From contig BFEA01001003.1 in NCBI GenBank assembly GCA_003427395.1, forward strand, positions 55,376 through 77,543: DNA of 22,168 nt, in the 5' to 3' direction. A model generated the notes under the pieces. That model saw nothing but the letters and a program-made list of their open reading frames with translations, was not told where the DNA came from and searched no databases. Below are positions 1 to 8,540 of this stretch, in pieces. The position numbers and the translations under genes were made by a program. The number at the start of each line of letters is the position of its first letter. Within the stretch, counting starts at the first letter, position 1. The stretch comes from Chara braunii. Its lineage: Eukaryota > Streptophyta > Charophyceae > Charales > Characeae.

Positions 1-595
1 CGACTTTACTCTACGCTACGCTACTCTACTCTACTCTACTCTACTCTACTCTACTCTACTCTACTCTACTTTACTCTACTCTACTCTACTCTACTACACT
101 CTCCTACACTCTACTCCGAGACACTCCACAACGCTTTACTCTATGAAACTGTACTCTACGACACTCTATGACACTCTATGACACTCTACAACATTGTACT
201 TTACTCCACTCTACTCCACTCTACTCCATTCTACTCCACTCTACTTTACTCAACAACACTCTACTTCACGACACTCTATAACAATCTACTCTACGCCACT
301 CTACGCCACTCTACTCTACGAATACTTGATTCTACTCTTCTACACTTTACGACACTGTACTCTACAGCTACTCTATTTTACTATACAACACTCTACGACA
401 CTCTACTCTATGACACTCTACTCTACTCTACTCTACTCTACTCTACTCTTCTGTACTCTATGACACTCGACGACACTTTACGACACTCTACTCTACTCTG
501 TCAACTCTACTCTATTATACTCTACTATACGAAACTCTTGACACTCTACTCTACTCTACTCTACGACACTCTACTTTACTATATTCCACTCTACG
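1..595. repeat. Pentamer satellite array 1 (TCTAC/GACAC)
   Basis: The tract is built almost entirely of the 5-bp word TCTAC (seen as CTCTA/ACTCT in other phases). The variant words GACAC, AACAC, TTTAC, TGTAC and TCCAC occur in the same 5-bp register. The first ~110 bases are nearly pure; variants increase to the right. The array runs off the left edge and stops at about 595, where GC-rich unique DNA begins. The plus strand has few stops because the 15-nt codon cycle reads Tyr-Ser-Thr-Leu-Leu in every frame, so the long ORFs here are artefacts of the repeat. Confidence 0.95.
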
Positions 596-613
596 GTGTC
601 GAGCGCACCGGCC

Positions 614-639
614 CCCGCCTTTTCTCACGAAGAGGCGGG
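614..639. repeat. GC-rich hairpin just inside the satellite border
   Basis: CCCGCCT (614-620) pairs perfectly with AGGCGGG (633-639) around a 12-nt loop, about 20 bp from the end of satellite array 1. Confidence 0.75.
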
Positions 640-880
640 AGCCCTTCCGGTCATGTCATACAGGAGTTAAACCAAAAGTTTAGAGACAACGCGGGGACGA
701 CGCATAGTTAACACCGCGAACCGCCGAGACAGTCGTGGTCGCGTCGTCCCTCCGCCACTTGAGTCGGGTGCACCAGTTGTGCTTCCTGCGATCCCCTATG
801 ACAGGATAGGTTCCCGCGGGGCACAACTTGCTTCCCTAAGGGGTTGTCACCACCCTGAGGGGCGTATCCCTACTGAGCTA

Positions 881-928
881 CTGACCCACATATGAAAGTT
901 TTTAAATGCAATTGTAGAGGTGGGTCAG
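881..928. repeat. Inverted repeat, 9-bp perfect stem
   Basis: CTGACCCAC (881-889) pairs with GTGGGTCAG (920-928) around a 30-nt AT-rich loop. Function unknown. Confidence 0.7.
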
Positions 929-1100
929 CCAAGGGCGTTTGCTCGCTCGCTATAGTATAGGTACGTGCAGTTAAAACGTCTATTGAACCCGGACGTCGTC
1001 CGTCCATTAGGGCGCTGATCTCCTAAAGAGGAAGCATACGCCGGTCAACTAGGACGGTGTCAACCAAGCGTGAAACCCGCAAGTATTCTAGTCCCTTTAG

Positions 1101-2000
1101 ACACCAGTCAGACGAAAGCAATAATAACCACACATATTTATATCAAAATGAGTCATTGTAATCAACATGAATATATCTGAAATGATAACAAAAGGAATCA
1201 AAATCATCATTAGATACATCCAATAACACAAGATCAAAATAAAATCCAGCCACCCCGGGTTGAACTCCACAAAAATCATACAGTCGCCAACGAGGAGTTG
1301 GCTTTCGACAACAACATAGATGCAGCGGACAAGGTAGTCGTACTGCCCCAGTTTTAACTTGATGAGTTGCGCTGCCAAAGTCATTCATTTCATCATACTG
1401 CCAACCTAAGATTAGGCACACACACACTCGTCTTCATACGTTCTCAATCTTTTTGGATGACAGGCTGCTTTGTCGATGATTCTTGATCAGGTGCATTGCT
1501 TGAAGTGTTGCATGCCTCTCCCTCTAAGAAGTGGTCTGGGGTACTCCTCCTCGCCCAAGCACAAGACTCAGATCTCAGAAGTCGGGTCCTCTCCACCGAA
1601 TCGGCAAAGTACCCCCCCGTAGAATGACCCACTCTGGTTCAATAACAGGGTCGGCTCTTAAAGCAACGAACCCCCACCCCAAATGCTTCCTTGAAAGAGA
1701 GAACGTGTTCACCGCAAGTATTTCTTAGTTGTTCTCATCCTCCCTAGCCTAAGGTAATTTAGACGAAAAGAGTCAGAGGTGATAGAGAATGAGAATCATT
1801 TCGACATTTATAGGTAGATAAGGTCATTCGAGATAGAAAGGGTCAATCCTTAGGAAAAGCTAAGTCCATTTGACCTTATTTGCCATATTTCAATCGAATT
1901 TATACTACGGTACACACAGAATTAACATTTTTCAAAACAACAAATTTGACATGCAGGTAGGTGAGACGTAAAAGAAAGACAATAATTTTCCCTTTTCTCA
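1101..2000. other. Unclassified DNA, no gene recognised
   Basis: Both strands carry only short ORFs (under about 100 codons). A minus-strand reading at 1097-1384 is hydrophobic mainly because that strand is T-rich, and I recognise no domain in it. A plus-strand frame at 1531-1728 is also unrecognised. An 8-bp inverted pair (GGGGTACT near 1538, AGTACCCC near 1606) is too widely spaced to interpret. The section from about 1740 to 2000 is AT-rich with no visible structure. Confidence 0.5.
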
Positions 2001-3370
2001 ATTAGGCATAATCTGTCTCCTCTGGAGGCTTCCTTCTACCTACCTGCACACGCAAAAACAACCACAGGTCCAGAAAATCCAGCAACCCATACTCCTGTCA
2101 GATCCCACTTCTCATATGTATGACCACACACACTTTACTCAACCTTTTCTTTTGAACATTCAAAACAAACAGGGCCAAGTAAAGTGTGGGTTCACACAGG
2201 AGTGAAAAGGAATCTGAGTCAATCAACTGACCTTGAGTGAAGTGGTGTCGAATGCCCCCTGGCTCACTCAAGAAAGCCAAGTAGAAATATGCTCGTCGTC
2301 GAAGAAGATTGCAGTCCCAAGGCAAGTCTCAGGACAACCGCTTGTCCCAATCTGTTCCCGACCCACAAATCTCACACGTGGTAGCTCCAAGTGTGAAAAC
2401 GGCGAACCGCACACGTCCCAAAACAATCAAGTTCACTGGTCCTATATTAGTCTCAATTGCTCCCTGATAGTCTCAGATGGTCCTGCATTATTCCTTCCAG
2501 CACCTGATGACGACGCCTGCCAAAACCACTTCTACCAAACCTCGCAAAAAAAAATAAAGCTAGTGAGTGTCGATCCTGTCGGCACCGCCCATCCTACTCA
2601 CATGCCTCGCTTGTCCCAAAACATCCCACCAAGCCAGTGTCAATGACCTTACTACTGCCGGCGCTCGCACACACTGAAAAAATTGTGTGTCGTTCCACCT
2701 TGACAAGTCTGGTTCAACCCATAGACTATTGGCGATACCTCAAGTGTCGCCTGTTGTACCACTGCAATAGTCACACTGCACTTTTCCCCCTTCACTGATG
2801 TTGACGGCGAGCCCCTTGACGCACAAAAAAATATATCCGGCACTCTCCCTTTACTTAGTACCGCCTGACGGGCTCAAATTTCGGCAGCATAACGCCGCAA
2901 AAGTGGTTGTCGTTGACGCCGAAAAATCTGGCATCATTTCCCCTCAAAAGTGGGCAAACAACCTACCGAGGTCCGCCCGCCGGTACCACCGCCAGTGAAG
3001 TCCTGATGTCCCGCCGTTGCCGCTGAAAAACCACCGTCAATTAATAAACTTTTGGGCTCTGGACAAAATCCAGGCCCAAAACAGCCTCCTGTCGTGCCGC
3101 CTTGGTCCCGTAGAGTCTCGAGTGCCGCTCCACTGGACCAGCTGGTCCACCAGCCAAAGGGAAGTGGAGCAGAGTGCTCCCTACCCCAGCTATGGCTGCC
3201 CTGCTCCTCTCGCACTCCACTGCAGACCTCCAACCTCCTCCCACGTTGCCTCTGGCAGCTCCTCAAGCAGACCAGCAACACTAAAGTGTGCTTGCCACAC
3301 ACTGGCAGCACCAATGCTTTTTGTGTGGCAGTTGGGGATAGTTGCCTGTTTTATAGTGGTTGAGGAGGGT
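2001..3370. other. Unclassified DNA with several moderate unrecognised ORFs
   Basis: Longest frames are 2233-2646 (+, 137 codons, TTG start), 2934-3314 (-, 126 codons) and 3017-3385 (+, 122 codons). They overlap on opposite strands, have no ATG-plus-domain support and match no family I recognise. The minus strand between about 2650 and 2990 reads open for 60-odd codons beginning MPDIFFCASRG but is closed by stops on both sides. These may be chance frames or remnants of an old element; I assign no function. Confidence 0.4.
3134..3149. repeat. Perfect 16-bp palindrome
   Basis: TGGACCAG is followed immediately by CTGGTCCA, giving a perfect 16-bp dyad within a GC-rich stretch. Confidence 0.8.
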
Positions 3371-3417
3371 TGGACGTCACTCTAGCCCCCAGGCAAAATA
3401 GCGGGATCACGGTGAGC

Positions 3418-4095
3418 CCTTGATCTAACCATGATCAAAGGTTAATTGTGGCCGCACGACAACCACAACTTTAGTGGGGGCAATTTCTTTAACTGCACTA
3501 TTTTTCTTTTTCTTTTCTTTTCCTCAGCTATCTCGGAATTTCACGAGATAGTTGAGATCCTGACATTTCCAAAACAACTTTTCTGAGCTGGGGATATAGA
3601 GTGAGAGAGGGAAAACAGGGAGAGATGGGAGAAGAAGGACCTACCTCTCCCCAACTAACAACTACCCTCCCCGTTTTCAGGGGAGGGCAGAGCAAAAGGA
3701 GGGGGTGTTGTTGCACGCAACAACAGACACCTGGCTGAAGAATGGGCCAGGTGCAGTATAGTTAGATTTAGTTTTATTTTTATTTTTCTTTCTGGTTGTA
3801 TTTCTTTATTCTTGTGAGGACACTTGTCCTCACGAGGTGCAGGCTCCCGTTTTAGAGGGAGCCTGGAAATGGAAGGGTCATAGAGGAAAATGCTAAGTAC
3901 AACCTTTTCCCCGATGCGTTTGCCCTGGGAAAAGGGTCCAGGTACATCAAACTGAAAGGGGTTGTATGAGTCGCGAGATCCTAGATATCGCGGTCACAAG
4001 TATTTGTGCATTTCATGGTGAAGAGCTAATCGTAATCCCACACAGCCTGAAAAGGTTGTTCTTCTTATTTTTGTTTTCACGAGGCAGTTTGCCTC
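3418..4095. repeat. Dense array of short inverted repeats (hairpin array)
   Basis: At least nine stem-loops follow one another. Stems by position: 3418-3425/3433-3441 (TTGATC core); 3523-3535/3544-3556 (13 bp with one G-T); 3618-3624/3645-3651; 3665-3672/3680-3687 (CCCTCCCC); 3706-3713/3718-3725 (TGTTGTTG); 3728-3735/3746-3753 (CACCTGGC); 3811-3821/3826-3836 (11 bp with one G-T); 3840-3848/3857-3865 (CAGGCTCCC); 3898-3904/3960-3966 enclosing 3903-3911/3927-3935 (CCTTTTCCC); 4081-4086/4090-4095. Neighbouring hairpins nearly abut (3725/3728, 3836/3840), and two loops start with GTTTT. No protein is recognised across it; a T-rich stretch lies at 3499-3521. Origin unknown. An organelle-derived insert with palindromic repeats, or a structured RNA, are both possible. 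Confidence 0.8.
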
Positions 4096-4099
4096 ATTG
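4086..4099. repeat. Left target-site duplication candidate of the composite retroposon
   Basis: AGTTTGCCTCATTG here resembles AGTTTCGCCTCAATG at 4492-4506: one inserted base and one mismatch over 15 positions. It sits just beyond the A-tail end of the minus-strand element. It also overlaps the 4081-4095 hairpin, so the match could be coincidental. Confidence 0.45.
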
Positions 4100-4224
4100 C
4101 CCCTTTTTTTTTTTTTTTTTTTTTTTGTAACCGTTGGCCTGAAGCCAGCGGCCTTCCGCCTGACACCCCCGAACGGGCTGTTAAAACACAGGCCCGAGTT
4201 CGATTCCCATGATGGAATCGGAAG

Positions 4225-4289
4225 AAAAAAAAAACTGGATCTTTTCTCGATTTATGCGTGTCATCCTTGTGCAGGGGCCATGCTAATCT
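4225..4289 (-). pseudogene. U6 snRNA 3'-half fragment
   Basis: On the minus strand the sequence from AGATTAGCATGGCCCCTG through GGATGACACGC and AAATCGAGAAA matches the conserved central and 3' part of U6, followed by a run of ten T, as at a Pol III terminator. It differs from the full-length copy at 16465-16563 by a CGC-to-CAC change in the central region and by changes in the last ~10 bases. The 5' half of U6 (cap hairpin and the ACAGAGA box) is absent and replaced by unrelated sequence. It is a non-functional fragment inside the composite retroposon. Confidence 0.85.
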
Positions 4290-4404
4290 GCGTGTCCAGA
4301 TTTCGGCCATGAGATATGACGATCTTGTAGTTGAAATTAACCACACCTCACCTCTCCCTCTGATGGGCAGCTCCGTCAAAAGGAGTTAGCCCAGTGCATG
4401 TACA

Positions 4405-4458
4405 GACTCGATCCCGGTACTTGCTGGGTGACAGTCTCATGCGTTACCAACCAGGCTA
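4405..4458 (-). promoter_or_regulatory. tRNA-like internal Pol III promoter (A and B boxes)
   Basis: The A box TAGCCTGGTTGG fits TRGYNNANNGG-type consensus closely, and the B box GATCGAGTC fits GWTCRANNC exactly. Their starts are 45 nt apart, normal for tRNA genes. The anticodon and acceptor stems do not pair convincingly, so this is a tRNA-derived SINE head rather than a tRNA gene. Confidence 0.65.
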
Positions 4459-4491
4459 CGATAGGAGCTAGGACAACTCTTTCTTATGAAG

Positions 4492-4506
4492 AGTTTCGCC
4501 TCAATG
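4492..4506. repeat. Right target-site duplication candidate
   Basis: AGTTTCGCCTCAATG, near-copy of 4086-4099, lies about 18-34 bp upstream of the tRNA-like head of the minus-strand composite retroposon. Confidence 0.45.
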
Positions 4507-4587
4507 GAACGCCCGTCTGCAGCATTGCAGGCCCTGCCTGTACCGACCGTTTACCATGTCGGTCGCCCATCCTCTCGATCTTGCGTC

Positions 4588-4641
4588 GAGCCTGATAGGA
4601 TGGGATGCTGGACCTTCAACCCGTAAGCACGAGTTCAAGCC
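4588..4641 (+). promoter_or_regulatory. Second tRNA-like Pol III head (plus strand)
   Basis: A-box-like GAGCCTGATAGG (4588-4599) is followed by B box GTTCAAGCC (4633-4641), an exact GWTCRANNC match at tRNA-like spacing. The intervening GGACCTTCAACCC resembles an anticodon arm. A clean cloverleaf cannot be drawn, so it is probably the head of another SINE oriented opposite to the one at 4405-4458. I cannot define its 3' end. Confidence 0.4.
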
Positions 4642-5027
4642 CCGACGAGGGCAAATGCTTGAAACACATGACTCCGGACCACGTACCTTTTTGCGCCGTA
4701 GTCGTAGACATGACGCGGCCGCTCTTTTTTGTGTACCTAGGCTCTGAATCACGTGACTGATATCATTTAAAGTAGAATAAAAATTGGAATGAGTACTCCA
4801 ATGGTAGTACGTCTCTGCGGTCTCGCCAGACGTGACTTGAGGTCAGTCGTACCGTCACAATTGGATACGCCATTATTCTTGAACGTTGTAGGCGTCCGGG
4901 CTAGGGTTTTTAGAAAAGCTTTAATCTCGGTCATAAGTTAGATTGAATAAACTTTTGGCATACGTCAATCTCATCAAGTCTCTCCATTTAACAAAAAAGT
5001 CAGACAGCGTCTAAAATCGAAAAACTC
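4642..5027. other. Unclassified DNA, right part of the inter-satellite island
   Basis: No ORF of note. The section contains a modest inverted pair CGTCT/AGACG near 4810-4830 and AT-rich DNA to 5027. Nothing else is recognised. Confidence 0.4.
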
Positions 5028-5057
5028 GAGCAGATACCCTTGTAAGGGTTTCTGCTC
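5028..5057. repeat. Near-perfect 14-bp hairpin beside satellite array 2
   Basis: GAGCAGATACCCTT (5028-5041) pairs with AAGGGTTTCTGCTC (5044-5057) at 13 of 14 positions around a 2-nt centre. It ends about 9 bp before the satellite resumes. Confidence 0.85.
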
Positions 5058-6022
5058 CGACAACGTTACTCTACTCTACCCACTCTACTCTACTACACTC
5101 TACTCTACAACACTCTACTCTACTATAAGAAACTCTACAACATTCTACTCTACTGTACTGTACTCGACGGCGCTCTATTCTACTCTACTCTACTCTACTT
5201 CACTGTACTTCACTCTACTTTACTTTACTCTACCCACTCTACTTTACTCTACTCTACTTTACTCTACTAAACTCTACTCTACTCTAAGACACTCTATAAC
5301 ACTCTACTCTACTCGACTCGGCAACACTCTACTCTACTATACTCAATGACACTCATCGGCACTCTAAAACATTCTACTGTACAAAACTCTACTCTACTGT
5401 ACTATACTTTACGACTCTATACTCTACTCTACTCTACTCTACTCTACTCTACGACACTCTTTGAAACTCTACTCTACTCTACGGCACTCTTTGACACTCT
5501 ACTCTACTCTACGACGCTCTACTCTACTTTACGACACTCACTCTACTCTCGATACTTTATTCTACTCTACGACACTCTAGGACACTGTACTCTACTCTAC
5601 GACACTCTATGACACTTTACTCTACTCTTCTCTACTCTACGACACTCTACGACACTCTACTCTACCCTATGGCACTTTTCTCTATGGCACTCTACTCTAC
5701 GACACTCTACTCTCCTCTACGACACTCTACGGTAATCTACTCGACGACACTCTACTCTACTCTCTGACACTGCACGACACTCTATTGTACTCTATGACAC
5801 TCTACAACACTCTACGAACTTTACAACACTGCGGCACTCTACAAAACTCTACTCTACTCTACTCTACTCTACTCTACTCTACTCTACTCTACTCTACTCT
5901 ACTCTACTCTACAACACTCTACTTTATAACACTGTACTCTACTTTACAACACTCTACTCTACACAACTCTACTCTACTCTATGCCACTCTACTCTACGAT
6001 ACTCTAGTCTACAACACTCTAC

Positions 6023-6112
6023 TCTATTCTACGACACTCTACGACACTCAACGACATTCAACTCTACTCTATTCTACGACACTCTACGACACTCAACGAC
6101 ATTCAACTCTAC
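6023..6112. repeat. Higher-order satellite duplication, 45-bp period
   Basis: The block starting TCTATTCTACGACAC at 6023 recurs at 6068 with the same rare words (TCAAC, GACAT) in the same order. It is two copies of a nine-pentamer unit. Confidence 0.8.
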
Positions 6113-6473
6113 TCTACTTTACCCTACTCTCTACTCTACTCCACCCTACAATACGACATTGTACTCATTGTACTCTACGACACTCAACTGTACCCTGCTC
6201 TACTCTACTCTACTACACTCTACTCTACTATACGACACTCTATTCTACTACACGACACTTTACTTTACGACACTCTACTCTACTCTACTCTACCCTACTC
6301 TAAGACAGTGCTCTATGATACTCTACTCTACTCTACGACACTCTACCTTCCTCTACGACAGTCTACTGTAATCTACTCGACAACACTCTATGACACTCCA
6401 CTCTACTCAACTCTACTCAACTCTACTCAACTCTACTCTACTCTACTCTACGACACTCTGCAACACTCTACTC

Positions 6474-6590
6474 TACAACACTTTACTGTACATCACTCTA
6501 CTTTAGGATACTCTACTCTACTCTACTCTACTCTACAACACTTTACTGTACATCACTCTACTTTAGGATACTCTACTCTACTCTACAACA
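6474..6590. repeat. Higher-order satellite duplication, 60-bp period
   Basis: The block with ACAACACTTTACTGTACATC and the rare word TTAGG at 6481-6540 is repeated essentially identically from 6541. This is a twelve-pentamer unit and a recent tandem duplication. Confidence 0.85.
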
Positions 6591-6956
6591 CTTTACTCTA
6601 CTCTATGACACTGTACTCTACTGTACTCTACGACAATCTACTCTACTCTATGACACTTTAGGACACTCTACTCTACCCTACGACGCTCTACGACACTCTA
6701 TGATACTCTACTCTACTCTACTGTACTCTATGACATTCTACTCTACTGTACGACACTCTACTCTACTCTATGAGACTTTACTCTACGACACTCTACAACA
6801 CTCTACTCTTCTCTACTCTACTTTACTCCGCGACACTTTACTCCGCGACACTTTACTCTACTCCTCTCCACCCTAACGTACGACAATCTACTCTATGATA
6901 CTCTACTCTACTCTACGATACTCTACGACACTGTACTCTCCTCTACGACACTCTAC

Positions 6957-7066
6957 TGTAATCTACTCGACGACACTCTACGACACTCTATTTTAATCTA
7001 CTCGACGACACTCTACGACACTCTACTATAGTCTACTCGATGACACTCTTCTGTAATCTACTCGAC
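6957..7066. repeat. Higher-order satellite units, 35-bp period
   Basis: The marker TAATCTACTCGA (or TAGTCTACTCGA) recurs at about 6959, 6994, 7029 and 7054, giving 35-bp spacing twice and then 25 bp, all multiples of five. Confidence 0.7.
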
Positions 7067-7415
7067 AACACTCTACTCCACTCTACTCCACTCTACTCCA
7101 CTCTATGACACTATACTCTACTCTATGGTACTCTACAACACTCTACGACACTCTACGACACCCTATGACATTCTATGATACTCTACTCTACTCTACTCTA
7201 TGACATTCTACTCTACTCTACTTTATGGCACCCTACTTTACTCTACTATACTCTACCCTACTCTTCTCCACTCTATGACACTCTCTACAACACTGTACTC
7301 TACGACAATCTACTTTACTCTACTCCATTCCTCTACTCTACTCTACTCTATTCTACGACACTCACACTCTCCTCTACTCTATGGTATTTTCATTATCGTT
7401 TCGGTGATTTTGGCT

Positions 7416-7430
7416 GCGGGCGTAGCCCGC
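7416..7430. repeat. GC hairpin beyond the right border of satellite array 2
   Basis: GCGGGC, loop GTA, GCCCGC. An alternative pairing is CTGCGG (7414-7419) with CCGCAG (7441-7446). It lies about 35 bp past the last satellite unit. Confidence 0.75.
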
Positions 7431-7790
7431 ACTGCCCACACCGCAGACATTAAGCTATTCGGCAATTAAACTCAGACTTCGTAGCCAGTTTTAGGCTATT
7501 CTTTATTTTCCGTGATTGTTTTTTTTTTTTTTCTTTTTTTTTTTCTTTTTTCTTTTTTAAGTCTGTCTCGGTTAATGCGAGTGGTCCGTGTCAGGTCGCC
7601 TACAACATTTCTTTTTTCTACGGGCATGGCCCACACCACCCGCACCGCGGGAGCTTAGATAGTAATAATAATGATAATAATCAAAGAGACATCAACTCGC
7701 TCCCCTGCGCGCACGCACTCCTCACGCACTCTCCATCACTCATCATCATTCCCCCTCTCTTGCTGTCCTGCTCACTCTTTCTCCCCTTCT
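7431..7790. other. Low-complexity spacer
   Basis: Contains a T/C homopolymer-like stretch (about 7519-7558), a short ATA-rich tract (about 7659-7682), and a second GC-rich patch near 7620-7655 (CGGGCATGGCCCACACC) that resembles the 7420s. No gene seen. Confidence 0.5.
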
Positions 7791-7794
7791 CTGT

Positions 7795-7980
7795 CTCTCT
7801 TTCTCACTTTCCCTCGGTTTGTGCACTCTGTCTCACTCTGTCTCCCTTTCTCTCTCTGTCTCTCACTTTCCCTCAGTCTGCACAGTCACTTTCACTCTCA
7901 CTCTCCCTTTCTCTCTCTCTCTCTCTCACTTTTCCTCAGTTTGCGCACTCTCTCCCACTCTCTCTCTCTTTCTCTCTTTG
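7795..7980. repeat. Pyrimidine minisatellite, about 60-bp unit, three copies
   Basis: Starts of the shared word TCTCACTTTCCCTC (third copy TCTCACTTTTCCTC) fall at about 7802, 7861 and 7924. Each is followed by a GTTTGTGCAC-like word and a CT-rich stretch. The frames through it give only Ser/Leu/Phe repeats, so I treat it as non-coding. Confidence 0.75.
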
Positions 7981-8338
7981 TCAGTCACACACTTAGCTCA
8001 CATAGTCACTCACCTCTCCACAAATGGGTGCGCACCATCTCACTCTTCACTGCAGTTCGCCCATCAGTCCGGTTCCTCACGCGAAGAGACACGTTATGAA
8101 CGGGTCAGGCCTGCAACCATTGCCTTGGCTCACGTAAGGGTTGAAGTCACCTCCATCCTGTAAACGTCATCTCCTCCCCATAACCGTCATCATGCCAGCA
8201 GTGGCACGTTATGAACGAGCACGGGCCTCAACAGACTCGTGCGATGCGTTTCCTGTGGTCGCGGTCCGAGCGTTGCGTTCCCTCCGGTCACCTCAGACTG
8301 GAATGCCCCCTCCCTTTGCTGACTTGCTAGCTTATGTA
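7981..8338. other. Unclassified spacer
   Basis: Short ORFs only. The phrase CACGTTATGAACG occurs twice (about 8090 and 8207), followed by similar C/T-rich text, suggesting another diverged duplication of about 117 bp. No function assigned. Confidence 0.4.
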
Positions 8339-8540
8339 AACGTGGAATCCCGAAACGGCTTGTGGCCACCACCCTCGTGAACGTGAGGTCTCGAAACTAA
8401 AATCATCTGCGAACGTGGTCCTGAAACTGGGTGTGGACCTGTGATACTGGGAGCAACAGTGGTCCTGGTCCTGAAATTGGGCATGGACCTCTGAAACTGA
8501 GAGCCCCCGCGGACGTGGTCCCAAAACTAGTTGTGGCTGG
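8339..8540. repeat. Degenerate tandem repeat, 50-bp period in its right half
   Basis: A motif close to AACGTGG..CC(T)GAAAC recurs near 8339, 8379, 8411, 8461 and 8511. The last three are exactly 50 bp apart: CTGAAACTGG at 8421, CTGAAATTGG at 8471, CCAAAACTAG at 8521, each with a GTGGacct-like word ten bases on. Confidence 0.7.

Larger units (their letters stand above)
596..1100. other. Unclassified unique DNA, left part of the inter-satellite island
   Basis: GC-richer DNA follows the satellite directly. I see no protein family, and ORFs are short in all frames. It carries two good hairpins (614-639 and 881-928). On the minus strand a tRNA A-box-like word (TAGCTCAGTAGG, 869-880) is present, but I found no matching B box downstream, so it is not called a tRNA or SINE. 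Confidence 0.5.
4100..4491 (-). mobile_element. Composite tRNA-derived / U6-derived SINE-like retroposon
   Basis: Read on the minus strand, the element has: a tRNA-like head with Pol III A box (TAGCCTGGTTGG, 4458-4447) and B box (GATCGAGTC, 4413-4405); a ~110-nt unique body; the 3' half of U6 snRNA ending in a ten-T run (4289-4225); a further ~95 nt; and a 23-nt A-tail (4126-4104). Imperfect 14-15-bp direct repeats flank it. tRNA-headed SINEs mobilised by LINEs are well known, and U6 joined to other RNAs by template switching during LINE reverse transcription is also known. The element boundaries and the idea that the U6 piece was acquired this way are my inference. Within the part 3' of U6, the opposite (+) strand carries another B-box-like word (GTTCGATTC, 4198-4206), so this piece may be a second tRNA-derived fragment in inverse orientation. 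Confidence 0.6.
5067..7381. repeat. Pentamer satellite array 2 (TCTAC/GACAC), 2.3 kb
   Basis: Same satellite as 1-595 with more variation. Most departures from TCTAC are substitutions that keep the 5-bp register; the commonest alternative word is GACAC (or AACAC), usually single and flanked by TCTAC. Local higher-order units of 35, 45 and 60 bp occur (see separate entries). Long plus-strand frames across it encode only Tyr-Ser-Thr-Leu-rich repeats. Confidence 0.95.

Noticed and set aside
178-711. Long Tyr/Ser/Thr/Leu-rich ORFs over the satellite (also at 5346-5612, 5785-6661 and 7175-7469)
   Set aside because: A 5-bp repeat without stops on one strand makes open frames in all three phases. 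The antisense strand is full of TAG. They are composition artefacts.
780-890. Possible minus-strand tRNA or SINE head with A box TAGCTCAGTAGG
   Set aside because: No B box (GWTCRANNC) at the right distance and no cloverleaf pairing.
5067-7381. CRISPR-like array
   Set aside because: There are no unique spacers of constant length between identical repeats. The periodicity is 5 bp and the context is eukaryotic.
7671-8163. Ser/Leu-rich ORFs over the CT minisatellite
   Set aside because: Three overlapping frames give the same low-complexity text, so they reflect the DNA repeat and not protein selection.
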